Of a stretch of 51,703 bases of DNA, positions 15,398 to 23,989 are shown piece after piece. Source of the stretch: Candidatus Bathyarchaeota archaeon (GTDB lineage Archaea; Thermoproteota; Bathyarchaeia; Bathyarchaeales; WUQV01); NCBI GenBank assembly GCA_021158125.1, contig JAGGVF010000015.1, positions 1 to 51,703 of the forward strand, in the 5' to 3' direction. The position numbers and the translations under genes were made by a program. The notes beneath the pieces are model-generated. The model had not been told where the DNA came from. It did no database searches and saw nothing but the letters and a program-made list of their open reading frames with translations. Positions within the stretch are counted from its first letter, which is position 1, and every line of letters begins with the position of its first letter.

Positions 15398-15934
15398 TTA
15401 TTTTGAGCCCTCTATAGGTTTCCCATATCGCTGACAATAGGCTATTTTAGATAAAGGTTTCCTCGTTGAAACCCTTTCTTTCTCGATAGGATAACCAATC
15501 GCTAGGACAGCCATCAGCTCAAGAAATTTTGGTGCTTCTAGCACATTGTTAACTTTCTCTTTATTTTTCAATATTTCACCGATCCAAACCCCACCTAGAC
15601 CTAGACTAAAGGTCGCTAGGAGCATATTTTGAATACAAGCGCCAATTGCTTGAATATCTTTCACCCTGTCATAACTTATGTTGGTGTCGAGGAAAACAGC
15701 TATAACTACTGGAGCGTCTTTAATTATATTTCCATATATGGTCAATTTCGCTAGACGATTTTTCGTATTTTTATCTCTGACTACTATGAATTTCCATGGT
15801 TGAAGGTTCTTTCCTGAAGGGGCCCATCGGCCAGCATCTAGTATGGTTAATATTAAATCATCACTTACATCCTTGTCCAGAAATTCTCGGCAACTTCTTC
15901 TCTTATAGATAGCGTTTAACACAGGATTACTCAC
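15398..15934 (-). CDS. Nitroreductase-family FMN oxidoreductase
   Basis: A 178-residue flavoprotein of the nitroreductase superfamily. YKRRSCREFLDKDV at the N-terminus binds the FMN phosphate. AGRWAPSGKNLQPWKFIVV is the classic second motif, and GLGGVWIGEI near residue 120 is the third. GTG 15934 is preceded by GGGGTAAG. It is the last gene of the leftward set beginning with E1alpha, 62 bases after the lipoate ligase gene, and converges with the LDH2-type gene. The physiological substrate of such enzymes is rarely known. A quinone, flavin or enone reductase role is possible. Confidence 0.85.
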   Translation of the reverse strand: MSNPVLNAIYKRRSCREFLDKDVSDDLILTILDAGRWAPSGKNLQPWKFIVVRDKNTKNRLAKLTIYGNIIKDAPVVIAVFLDTNISYDRVKDIQAIGACIQNMLLATFSLGLGGVWIGEILKNKEKVNNVLEAPKFLELMAVLAIGYPIEKERVSTRKPLSKIAYCQRYGKPIEGSK

Positions 15935-15996
15935 GTCTTACCCCTTGTGTTTATGTTTATCTAAATAAATATTTAATCCTATTCATTTTCATTGAC

Positions 15997-16740
15997 TTAG
16001 AGGTACATATTTAAGTTAGCTCCAGAGTTCCACTCTTTTGTTACGTATTTTTTATAGTACAATATTTGGGCTATCCTTTCTTCGTAATTATTAAGCTTTT
16101 CCAGCTTCGGAACAATGCCATAGAGTTTACTAAAACCGAGCAATATTAATCCTTTCATAAGCGACATTGGTATGTACTTATTCAATTCATGGTGAAGAGT
16201 TGTAACTTCAGCACGTGGACGGCTTAATACTTCTGATAAAACACTCAAATTTGAGTTAACGAGAAGAGTGCCGTGACATAGAATAGCGTTTTTCTTTATA
16301 TATGAGGCTAAACCTGATATTTTTCTCCCTCTAACTTGTATGGCGTTGGGAGACTTGAAATTCGCATTTATGCCGAGAAACCTTATCCCCTCGATTACAG
16401 CTTTGCTTACAACTTCGTAAATTTCAGTAGGTATCTTTGGAACCAATGGGTGTTTTTTGTCTACGACAATTGTCCAGTTGAGGTTACCATAGTCGTGGTA
16501 TACAGCCCCTCCTCCTGTAAATCGCCTTACGACTTCTATTCCATATTTATCACAGATTTTAAGTTTTACTTCGCAAAATACATCTTGAAAACGACCTAAT
16601 ATTACCGATCGGGGGTTTCTCCAGAAGCGAATCGTATTTGAGGATAATCTCTTATCAGCCGCTATTAATATAGCTTCTTCTACGGCCATATTCAGATATG
16701 GGTCAGAATACTCCAAGTCAAGTAGCCTCCAGCTTTCCAT
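15997..16740 (-). CDS. lplA: Lipoate-protein ligase A-like protein
   Basis: Attaches lipoate, through lipoyl-AMP, to the E2 lipoyl domain. The 247-residue protein has the BPL/LPL signature RRFTGGGAVYHD near residue 72, NLNWTI after it, and GRKISGLASYIKKNAILCHG, which carries the catalytic Lys. ATG 16740 follows CCGGAG by six bases and gives MESWRLLDLEYSD, the normal start of the family; the longer frame from 16779 is less likely. It lies 72 bases after the E2 gene, so the lipoylating enzyme is encoded together with its substrate. Archaea often split LplA into two genes. The C-terminal accessory domain is short here (LYYKKYVTKEWNSG). Confidence 0.88.
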   Translation of the reverse strand: MESWRLLDLEYSDPYLNMAVEEAILIAADKRLSSNTIRFWRNPRSVILGRFQDVFCEVKLKICDKYGIEVVRRFTGGGAVYHDYGNLNWTIVVDKKHPLVPKIPTEIYEVVSKAVIEGIRFLGINANFKSPNAIQVRGRKISGLASYIKKNAILCHGTLLVNSNLSVLSEVLSRPRAEVTTLHHELNKYIPMSLMKGLILLGFSKLYGIVPKLEKLNNYEERIAQILYYKKYVTKEWNSGANLNMYL

Positions 16741-16812
16741 AGTTAACTCCGGTAGGATCCATTCTTTAATGACTGCCATTAAACACCGATCTCAAAAAGA
16801 TAAGATAGCATC

Positions 16813-17979
16813 CTAAAGTAAAGATTGCGGGTTTTGGAGGTATTCTGCAATTTTTCCCAAGAAGGTGGCAGCTAAAGCTCCATCTATGATTCTATGATCA
16901 AATGACAAGCTTAGAGTGACCATTGGCTTTACTCTAACTTGTCCATTAATTACGATTGGTTTCTCAGCTATTCTTCCCACTCCAAGAATCGCAACTTGCC
17001 CTGGAACAATCAAGGGGGTGAAAACATCCACTCCAAACATCCCTAGGTTTGTAATTGTGAAGGTACCGCCTGTCACTTCATTTATAAGAAGCTTGTTTTG
17101 CCTCGCCCTTTCAACCAAATCTTCAATAATTGAATTAATTTCTTTGATATCTTTCTTATCTGCATCACGAACCACTGGAACTATAAGTCCGTAATCTGTT
17201 GATACAGCTAATCCTATATTGATATCTTCTAATAGCCTAATTCGGTCTTCTTCTACGGTTGAGTTAAAAATAGGGCAGTCTCGTAGAGCCTTTGCCGCAG
17301 CCTTAACAAGTATGGCGTTATATGAAATTCGTATACCTTCTCTTTCAAAGTTTTCACGAAGTTTAATCATTACAGTAGCATCCACATCCATTGATATCGT
17401 TACATGCGGAATTGTGCGATGACTTAAGGCCATCCTATCGGCAATAGTTTTCCTGACTCCAGCTAAAGGCACAATTTTACCCTCTTTAGCTTTAAGCTCC
17501 TCGATGGCTTTCAAAACATCCTCCTTAACTATTCTCCCTTGTGGACCTGTACCTCTAATTTTTTCTATGTTAATGTTGTACTCTTGGGCAAGCTTCTTAG
17601 CTATTGGTGAAATTTTAATTCTCTCTGGTTTAACCTTCAATTCTTCTGTTGATGCTCTCTCAGCCTCCTTAAGTTCAAGTTCAGGCGGCATTCGCTTTTC
17701 TGCAATTGCTCTAATAGCCTCTTCAACTTTTGTTACGTCGTCAGAAGGCTCTAATATGACGGCGAGGGGTTCCCCTACGGGCACTTCTGCACCAGCGGGC
17801 GCTAATATTTTGTATAATACTCCCGAAGCTGGAGAAACGACTTCGTAAGTTACTTTTTGGGTCATTATATTTGCTATAGGTTCTCCTTCGCTCACAGTTT
17901 CTCCTTCTTTCTTTAGCCACTCAACAATTTCTCCGCTATCCATTGCTAAGTCTAGCTTAGGCATTATTACCGTTTTCAT
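16813..17979 (-). CDS. 2-oxoacid dehydrogenase E2, dihydrolipoamide acyltransferase
   Basis: Core of a 2-oxoacid dehydrogenase complex. Lipoyl domain at about residues 1-78 with the lipoylated Lys in IMTQKVTYEV; E3/E1-binding domain near 125-160 (ISPIAKKLAQEYNINIEKIRGTGPQG reads over two pieces); catalytic domain with the inner-core motif SFDHRIIDG, the active-site His, near residue 360. I choose ATG 17979, with AGGGCGG nine bases upstream and 13 bases after E1beta stops; TTG 18003 would overlap E1beta. A flexible Glu/Lys linker joins the first two domains. No E3 (dihydrolipoamide dehydrogenase) is found in the window. The acyl specificity (pyruvate, branched-chain, acetoin) cannot be fixed from sequence. 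Confidence 0.92.
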   Translation of the reverse strand: MKTVIMPKLDLAMDSGEIVEWLKKEGETVSEGEPIANIMTQKVTYEVVSPASGVLYKILAPAGAEVPVGEPLAVILEPSDDVTKVEEAIRAIAEKRMPPELELKEAERASTEELKVKPERIKISPIAKKLAQEYNINIEKIRGTGPQGRIVKEDVLKAIEELKAKEGKIVPLAGVRKTIADRMALSHRTIPHVTISMDVDATVMIKLRENFEREGIRISYNAILVKAAAKALRDCPIFNSTVEEDRIRLLEDINIGLAVSTDYGLIVPVVRDADKKDIKEINSIIEDLVERARQNKLLINEVTGGTFTITNLGMFGVDVFTPLIVPGQVAILGVGRIAEKPIVINGQVRVKPMVTLSLSFDHRIIDGALAATFLGKIAEYLQNPQSLL

Positions 17980-17992
17980 TTTCTGAACCGCC

Positions 17993-18985
17993 CTAACAGC
18001 CAAGCGTTTTCCTCACGGCTTCAATTACATCATCTTCAGTTGGTATTACAGCCTTTTCTAACGTTGGGGATACTGGAGCAGGAATAGGTGGTGCAGCGAT
18101 ACGGATGGGTGGAGCATCTAAATAATCAAAAACTTCTTCGACGATCATGCTTACTATTTCTGCTCCAACACCACACGTCTTAACACTGCTTTCAACAGTT
18201 ATTAACCGATTAGTCTTTTTGACCGATTCTATTATGATTTCCTTATCTAACGGGATCAACGTGCGAGGATCGATTACTTCTACACTTACTCCATCTCTTT
18301 CAAGTTTTTCAGCAACCGATAACGCCACTGGAACCATATTGGATATTGCAACGATGGTGAGGTCACGCCCTTCTTTCTTTACATCCGCCTTTCCAAGGGG
18401 TATTGTATACTCTTCCTCAGGCACCTCTCCCTTTGTTTTATAAAGGAGAAAATGCTCGAAAAAGATCACGGGTGAATCATCACGTATCGAGCTCTTTAAT
18501 AGCCCCTTCGCGTCATAGGGAGTCGAAGGAACAACTACTTTTAGGCCGGGAATGTTCACGAACCATGATATTGGAGCTTGGGAATGATCACTTCCTACAC
18601 CCCTTCCCTGCCCTATCATGGTTCTAATGACTAAAGGAACTTTCAATTGTCCGCCAGTAGAATATCTTAACTTTGTAGCGTTATTTACTATCTGGTTCAT
18701 ACAACACATCAAGAAATCCGCGTACATAACTTCAACTACTGGCCTTAAGCCGCTGATGGCCGCCCCTACCGCCGCTCCGACGAAGCCATCTTCAGAAATC
18801 GGAGTGTCTAGAACCCTCTCTGAACCGAATTTCTTCGCTAAATCGGCCGTAACCATAAAAACTCCGCCACGCCCGGAATATCCGTATCGAACATCCTCAC
18901 CCATAACTATGACGCTTTCATCCCTACGCATTTCTTCCTTTAATGCTTCGTTTAATGCTTCAACGAATGTTATTTCTCTATTCAT
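17993..18985 (-). CDS. 2-oxoacid dehydrogenase E1 beta subunit
   Basis: Beta subunit of the thiamin-diphosphate-dependent E1, 330 residues, full length. Residues 3-15 (REITFVEALNEAL) and VIVMGEDVRYGYSGRGGVF form the pyrimidine-binding start with the conserved Glu. GDSH-like GVGSDHSQAPISWFVNIPGLKV is near residue 130, and the transketolase C-terminal domain follows with VIDPRTLIPLDKE. GAGGTGATGGC provides the ribosome-binding site before ATG 18985. It starts nine bases after the E1alpha stop and is followed by E2, the usual alpha-beta-E2 order of pyruvate, acetoin or branched-chain complexes. Confidence 0.93.
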   Translation of the reverse strand: MNREITFVEALNEALKEEMRRDESVIVMGEDVRYGYSGRGGVFMVTADLAKKFGSERVLDTPISEDGFVGAAVGAAISGLRPVVEVMYADFLMCCMNQIVNNATKLRYSTGGQLKVPLVIRTMIGQGRGVGSDHSQAPISWFVNIPGLKVVVPSTPYDAKGLLKSSIRDDSPVIFFEHFLLYKTKGEVPEEEYTIPLGKADVKKEGRDLTIVAISNMVPVALSVAEKLERDGVSVEVIDPRTLIPLDKEIIIESVKKTNRLITVESSVKTCGVGAEIVSMIVEEVFDYLDAPPIRIAAPPIPAPVSPTLEKAVIPTEDDVIEAVRKTLGC

Positions 18986-18994
18986 GCCATCACC

Positions 18995-19951
18995 TCAAAA
19001 GACATACGCCGCTACATTTTCCGGGGATGGATAGGGACTTTCCTCGGCAAATTTTATGGCGTCCTCAACTTCGCGACTGGTTATCTCTCTTATCCTTTTC
19101 AAATCCTCTTCTGTTAGTATGCCTTCTTTTAATAGATAATCTTCAATTCTTCTAATTGGGCATTTTTTCTTCCACTCTTCTATTTCTTCCTTTGACCTAT
19201 AACCAGTTCCTGGATCAGTGGTACCGTGTCCCGCTAATCTATATGTTTTACATTCGAGTAGTGTAGGGCCTTTCCCCTCCCTAGCTCTTTGAACCGCTTC
19301 ACGCGCAGCTTCATAGACCGCTATCACATCATTTCCATCTACCACGACTCCAGGTATATTATATCCATGTGCTCTCCTGGAGATATCCTCTACCGATGTC
19401 GAGTATTTGACGCTTACAGAAATCGCGTACATATTGTTCTCACACACAAATATTACGGGTAAATTCCATATAGCGGCTAAGTTTAACGATTCATGAAAAT
19501 CACCTGTATTGGATGCTCCGTCGCCGAAGAAACATACTGCAACTTGATCGGTTCCGCGCAATTTAATAGATAATCCTGCCCCGACTGCCAGAGGCAAACC
19601 AGCTCCAACTATGGGACATGAATACATTAGACCAGATTCAACATCAGCCACTCTCATTGAGCCGCCCCTACCTTTGCAGCATCCAGTTTCTTTTCCCAGA
19701 ATTTCGGCTGCTAGTTTGTTAAGCGGAAGCCCCTTTGCAATCGCAATGCCATGACCACGATGAGTCCCAAAGACGTAATCATCCTTCCTCAGATGTTCAC
19801 AGACGCCCACAGCGACTGCTTCTTGACCTATGTAGAGATGCACCAATCCCGGAACAAGTCCCTTAGCATACTCTTCACCTATCTTTTCCTCAAAAAGCCT
19901 TATTTTCAGCATTTTTTTATACATTGAGATAATCTTTTCATACGAGTTCAT
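18995..19951 (-). CDS. 2-oxoacid dehydrogenase E1 alpha subunit
   Basis: Alpha subunit of E1, 318 residues. The ThDP motif GDGASNTGDFHESLNLAA, ending at VCENN, is clear near residues 142-171, and HRGHGIAIAKG near residue 65 carries the conserved His that contacts the cofactor. The phosphorylation-loop region YRLAGHGTTDPGTGYRSKEE matches the family. It is the first gene of the leftward unit E1alpha, E1beta, E2, lplA, nitroreductase. GGGGAT precedes ATG 19951, and AT-rich TTTAATTAATTC near 19980-19995 may be the TATA element. Acetoin or branched-chain keto-acid specificity is possible. Confidence 0.93.
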   Translation of the reverse strand: MNSYEKIISMYKKMLKIRLFEEKIGEEYAKGLVPGLVHLYIGQEAVAVGVCEHLRKDDYVFGTHRGHGIAIAKGLPLNKLAAEILGKETGCCKGRGGSMRVADVESGLMYSCPIVGAGLPLAVGAGLSIKLRGTDQVAVCFFGDGASNTGDFHESLNLAAIWNLPVIFVCENNMYAISVSVKYSTSVEDISRRAHGYNIPGVVVDGNDVIAVYEAAREAVQRAREGKGPTLLECKTYRLAGHGTTDPGTGYRSKEEIEEWKKKCPIRRIEDYLLKEGILTEEDLKRIREITSREVEDAIKFAEESPYPSPENVAAYVF

Positions 19952-20028
19952 ATTTTATCCCCTAGATTATCCTGTTAGCTGAATTAATTAAAGAGATGCT
20001 TTTAAAGTTTTTCTAGAAGCACAAGATA

Positions 20029-20042
20029 TCTTTATATAAGGA
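20029..20042 (+). promoter_or_regulatory. TATA box of the zinc alcohol dehydrogenase gene
   Basis: TCTTTATATAAGG is a strong archaeal TATA box. A start site about 25 bases downstream would leave a leader of about ten bases before GTG 20074. The 122-base intergenic space is shared with the divergent E1alpha gene, so both could be controlled together. Confidence 0.6.
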
Positions 20043-20073
20043 AATTCCGCAGTAAGACAGTGAGGGAAAATCC

Positions 20074-21099
20074 GTGAAAGCCGCTCGTTTTATTGGTCCT
20101 AATACGCCTTTAAGAATAGATGATGTACCTATCCCGGAGCCAAAACCTGATGAAGTTTTAGTAAAAGTTAAAGCGGTTGGACTCTGTGGGTCGGATGTTC
20201 ATATCTACCGAGGCAGAACAACCGTTGGTAAAATACCTATTATATTAGGTCATGAAATTGCTGGGATAATAGAAAAAGTTGGTAGTAACGTTACAGATTT
20301 TCAAACTGGTGACAGAGTTTGCATAGATGGTATAATCTTTTGCGGAAAATGTAAAAATTGTAAGGCGGGTAGAGATAATATCTGCGAAAACAGAAAATTG
20401 TACGGAATTCATGAGAACGGAGGGTTTGCCGAATATATAAGCGTGAAATCGGTTAACTGTATTAAATTGCCGGATAATATACCTTTCGAATATGGAGCCA
20501 TATTGACCGATGCTGTTGCAACTCCTTTTCATTCGATCACGAGAGCCGAAATATTTCCAAACGAAACTGTAGTTATTTATGGTGTGGGTGGTTTGGGAAT
20601 AAATGCTGTTCAGATAGTTGCCAAGCTGAGAGGGGCCACGGTAATCGCTGTAGATGTTGACGGAAAAAAACTTGAGATAGCAAAGAAAATTGGAGCTGCC
20701 ACTGCAATAAATGCGAAAAACGAAGATCCAGTTAAAAAAGTAATGGAAATTACAGACGGTAAAGGTGCAGATGTAGCTATCGAATCTGCAGGCAAAGTCA
20801 ACACCACAAAGAATGCTTTTGATAGTGTCCGAGCGGGAGGAAAGGTTATTTTGCAAGGTTTATGCGATGCCCCAGTTTGTTATGATACAAGACTGCTTGT
20901 CAGGAAAGAAATCAGCGTTTTAGCCTCATACGGATATTGCAAATCAGATATTGAAACATTAGTAAACTTAGTGAGTAAAGGAAAAATCGATCTAACCTAC
21001 TCAATCACACATAAAATGCCTTTAGATGAAATTAATAAGGCAATAGAAATTTTGGAAAAAAATATAGGCAGCCCATTTCGCATTATTATATTTCCATAA
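20074..21099 (+). CDS. Zinc-dependent medium-chain alcohol/polyol dehydrogenase
   Basis: A 341-residue MDR-family enzyme of the threonine/sorbitol dehydrogenase type. It has the catalytic-zinc Cys in GLCGSDVHIYRG near residue 37, GHEIAGIIEKVG near residue 61, four structural-zinc cysteines in CGKCKNCKAGRDNIC near 90-105, and the Rossmann GVGGLGINAVQ near residue 170, followed by an acidic VDVD that favours NAD. It starts with GTG 20074. The island context suggests oxidation of a polyol or sugar rather than ethanol. It converges with the binding-protein gene and diverges from E1alpha. Confidence 0.88.
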   Translation: MKAARFIGPNTPLRIDDVPIPEPKPDEVLVKVKAVGLCGSDVHIYRGRTTVGKIPIILGHEIAGIIEKVGSNVTDFQTGDRVCIDGIIFCGKCKNCKAGRDNICENRKLYGIHENGGFAEYISVKSVNCIKLPDNIPFEYGAILTDAVATPFHSITRAEIFPNETVVIYGVGGLGINAVQIVAKLRGATVIAVDVDGKKLEIAKKIGAATAINAKNEDPVKKVMEITDGKGADVAIESAGKVNTTKNAFDSVRAGGKVILQGLCDAPVCYDTRLLVRKEISVLASYGYCKSDIETLVNLVSKGKIDLTYSITHKMPLDEINKAIEILEKNIGSPFRIIIFP

Positions 21100-21132
21100 A
21101 GTTTATTCGATAAGCAATAAAAGAAAAGAGGG

Positions 21133-22506
21133 TTATGGTGCAGCGTATGGGCTTTCAGGTGGTAATGGAACTACTGGTTCTTTGAGCGCGTATTTTTCTG
21201 GATATACACAGTAAAGTGTTCTATTAAACCACTGATACATTACTGTTCTAGCCCTTATATTTTGTCCACCGTTATAAGTGACGCCCCATGGCGACGTCCA
21301 GTTAACTCCCACCCCTTCTTGGAATTTACAGCCATGAGTTGCACAGGGTATTGCGCCGTCAGGAATATCTGTTTCCTCAGCTGCTTTCCTGATAGTTTCA
21401 GGGGTAACTTCGCCGTATTTTTCTATAGCTCTAGGCAAAATATCCGTTAATAACGGCATCATGTGAGCGAATCCCATTCCAGCGTGAGTTAACGGATCTC
21501 TGTTAAATACTGCCCGGTATCTTGCTATGAACAATTCTGTAAGTTCTCTAGCTTCAGGTGTCGATGCTTCCCAGTTTATAGCTGCTGGTGAGACGCCTGG
21601 GTCTATGTTAAATATGTAATTTATATCGTCACCTATGGCTTCGGCTGTTGCAGGTACTCCGTGGCCGCCTCCATGCCCTATAAACGCCTTACATTTTAGA
21701 CCAAGTTCCTTGGCTTGTTTGAGGAAGAGTATGGCATCTGAAACGTAACTTGTCATCCATATAACATCAGGATTAGCATCTTTAACCTTTAATATCAAAC
21801 TTGATAGGTCTGTAGCAGTATGAGAATATCCCTCATCGATTACTACTTGAAAGCCGTATTCTTCAGCAAATTTTCTGTTACTTGCTGCGCAACTGGTTCC
21901 ATAAGGACCATCCTCGTATAGTATAGCTACTTTCAGCTCCGAGGGTTGTACACCAAGTTTTGGGCATATGACATTATAAGTGAATTCACCAGCTAACATT
22001 CCAAAAGCCCCAGCTGGAGTCTGCGGTCTCAATATCCACTTGTAACCACGCTGGGTTATCACATCCGCGACTTCTCCATTAGACCAGTCGACTACACCGT
22101 ATTGTTCACATACCTCGCTTACAGCCATACAAATTGCACTTGAGTAGTGACCAACGATACATTGAACTCCTTCGACAGTAATTAACCTTTCAGCTTCGGA
22201 TGCAGCAACTGTTGGATCACTTTTAGCGTCAGCAACCACGTAATGGATGGGATATTTACCCAGAACTCCCCCTCTCTCGTTAATTATTTCTATAGCCGCC
22301 TTTGTTCCGAAAAATTGCTCGTTTCCCAGAGGCGCCATAGGTCCTGTTAAGGGATAGATTACACCGAGTTTGATCTCGATTTCTTTTGCTCCTGGTTGGT
22401 AAAAGATTATCATGATCCCAGCCACTACGCCTACGATTATGATTATGACTGCTATGACCGCCGCTTGAACTTTTGTTATTGCGGATTTAGACATCAGATT
22501 TTTCAT
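21133..22506 (-). CDS. Liv-type ABC transporter substrate-binding protein
   Basis: Periplasmic-type binding protein (Leu/Ile/Val family, peptide ligand domain), 457 residues. Residues 12-32 form an N-terminal membrane anchor (KVQAAVIAVIIIIVGVVAGI), as is common in archaea that tether binding proteins. The mature start IKLGVIYPLTGPMAPLGNEQ and the repeated Rossmann-like lobes, with VAASEAERLITVEGVQCIVG, match the family. Family members bind branched-chain amino acids, amides, aromatic acids and other small molecules. It is the last gene of the operon SDR, cupin, LivH, LivM, LivG, LivF, binding protein, so its ligand is probably what the island degrades. Confidence 0.88.
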   Translation of the reverse strand: MKNLMSKSAITKVQAAVIAVIIIIVGVVAGIMIIFYQPGAKEIEIKLGVIYPLTGPMAPLGNEQFFGTKAAIEIINERGGVLGKYPIHYVVADAKSDPTVAASEAERLITVEGVQCIVGHYSSAICMAVSEVCEQYGVVDWSNGEVADVITQRGYKWILRPQTPAGAFGMLAGEFTYNVICPKLGVQPSELKVAILYEDGPYGTSCAASNRKFAEEYGFQVVIDEGYSHTATDLSSLILKVKDANPDVIWMTSYVSDAILFLKQAKELGLKCKAFIGHGGGHGVPATAEAIGDDINYIFNIDPGVSPAAINWEASTPEARELTELFIARYRAVFNRDPLTHAGMGFAHMMPLLTDILPRAIEKYGEVTPETIRKAAEETDIPDGAIPCATHGCKFQEGVGVNWTSPWGVTYNGGQNIRARTVMYQWFNRTLYCVYPEKYALKEPVVPLPPESPYAAP

Positions 22507-22572
22507 AATCCCTCACAACTTTCAGTATTACACCTTTCTATACTTAAAATTTACTGTAAACATTCGAGAAGA

Positions 22573-23274
22573 TTATAAGTAAGTCTTCTTTACAAGCTCG
22601 TTTTGCAATAGCTCCTTTCCACTTCCTTCCAGAACTATTTTACCTCGTTCAATTAAATAACCTCTGTCAGCAAATTCTAATGCCTTTTTCACGTATTGTT
22701 CTACAACAAGAACAGTTATCCCTTGATTTGGAAGCTCTTCAAGTAAGCCAAAAAGTTTGCTCACCAAAGTGGGCATTAATCCAAGGGATAGTTCGTCTAT
22801 GATAATTAACTTAGGTAAGGACATCAACCCTCTTGCAATAGATAGCATTCTCTGCTCTCCGCCGCTCAGAGTGCCAGCCATTTGATTTTCCCTTTTTTTT
22901 AGAATTGGGAAAAGTTTGTAAACCAGCTTTAGTGTATTTTCCTCTTCAGCACGTGCCTCTGAAGTGCACGCACCCAGCTTAAGGTTTTCTAAAACACTCA
23001 TTCTGGGAAAAATCCTACCGCCTTCTGGAACTAGAACTAACCCTTTCTTAACAACAGTATGAGCTGGTAAACCATCAATTCTTTCTCCTCTAAAGATTAT
23101 TGAACCGTGAACTGGTCGTTTCAAACCGCAAATAGTTTTCAACAAAGTAGTTTTTCCGGCCCCATTAGGTCCTATTATAGCTACCTTTTCTTTTTCGTCT
23201 ATTTCAAGCGATATGCCCCATATCACCCTTACCTTGTCATAAGTAACAACTAAATCTTTTACTTCAAGCAACAT
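22573..23274 (-). CDS. livF: Liv-type ABC transporter ATPase, LivF-like
   Basis: A 233-residue ABC ATPase. Walker A GPNGAGKTT is near residue 35, the ABC signature is LSGGEQRM, and the Walker B strand is PKLIIIDELSLGLMP. LSLGL after Walker B is typical of LivF. I choose ATG 23274 (MLLEVKDL), which has GGTGAGG four bases away; GTG 23283 is also possible. It overlaps the end of the LivG-like gene by 11 bases. It energises import with LivG. Confidence 0.9.
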   Translation of the reverse strand: MLLEVKDLVVTYDKVRVIWGISLEIDEKEKVAIIGPNGAGKTTLLKTICGLKRPVHGSIIFRGERIDGLPAHTVVKKGLVLVPEGGRIFPRMSVLENLKLGACTSEARAEEENTLKLVYKLFPILKKRENQMAGTLSGGEQRMLSIARGLMSLPKLIIIDELSLGLMPTLVSKLFGLLEELPNQGITVLVVEQYVKKALEFADRGYLIERGKIVLEGSGKELLQNELVKKTYL

Positions 23275-23986
23275 ATTCCTCACCTAAGTAAGCCCTAATT
23301 ACCTCTTTATTTTTAGCGATCTCCTTTGGTTTCCCTTCTGCGATCAATTCTCCATAGTTTAATACAACTATTCTTTCACAAATTGACATGACGAATTTCA
23401 TAACGTGTTCAACAATAACAACCGTGATGCCCTGATCATTTATCTTTTTTATTACCGAAAAAACTTCTTCCATTTCTGCTGGTCTAAGCCCCGCCACAAC
23501 CTCATCCAGTAATAACACTTCGGGCTCCGTGGCAAGGGCTCTTGTCAACTCTAATCTTTTATGTTCAATAATATTAAGATCTCTAGCTAATACATTTCTT
23601 TTGGGGAATAGTCCTGTAAGCTTTAGCATTTCAAATGCCTTTTCTCTCGCTTCCTCGAAGCTTTTGCTTTTAAAAAGCGATCCAATCAACACATTTTCAA
23701 AAACAGTTAATTCTTTGAAAGGTCTGGTCAGCTGAAACGTTCTAGATATTCCCTTTTCGCATATTTTGTATGGGGGAAGTCCCGTTATTTCCTCTCCTTT
23801 GAATATTACAGATCCCGAATCAGGTCGGTAGTAACCGCTAATTACATTAAAAAGTGTGGTTTTCCCAGCTCCATTAGGACCTATTATTCCTAAGATTTCA
23901 CCAGAATTAATTTCTAAATCTACATCTTTGAGAGCACATACGCCCCCAAACGTTTTAGTTACTCTCTTCACTTCAAGTATGGGCAT
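23264..23986 (-). CDS. livG: Liv-type ABC transporter ATPase, LivG-like
   Basis: A 240-residue ABC ATPase with Walker A GPNGAGKTTLFNVISGYY near residue 35, RTFQLTRPFKELTVFENVLIG (LivG hallmark), and LLLDEVVAGLRPAEMEEV as Walker B. The ABC signature is unusual: where LSxGxx is expected there is ARDLNIIEHKRLELTRAL. This degenerate form is common in LivG-like proteins (usually LSYGxQRRLEIARAL), but here the LSYG is largely lost. It starts three bases after LivM stops. Confidence 0.88.
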   Translation of the reverse strand: MPILEVKRVTKTFGGVCALKDVDLEINSGEILGIIGPNGAGKTTLFNVISGYYRPDSGSVIFKGEEITGLPPYKICEKGISRTFQLTRPFKELTVFENVLIGSLFKSKSFEEAREKAFEMLKLTGLFPKRNVLARDLNIIEHKRLELTRALATEPEVLLLDEVVAGLRPAEMEEVFSVIKKINDQGITVVIVEHVMKFVMSICERIVVLNYGELIAEGKPKEIAKNKEVIRAYLGEEYVA

Positions 23987-23989
23987 ATG

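Noticed and set aside
16916-18627. Several plus-strand ORFs opposite the E1beta and E2 genes
   Set aside because: They are shadows of well-supported dehydrogenase genes on the other strand.
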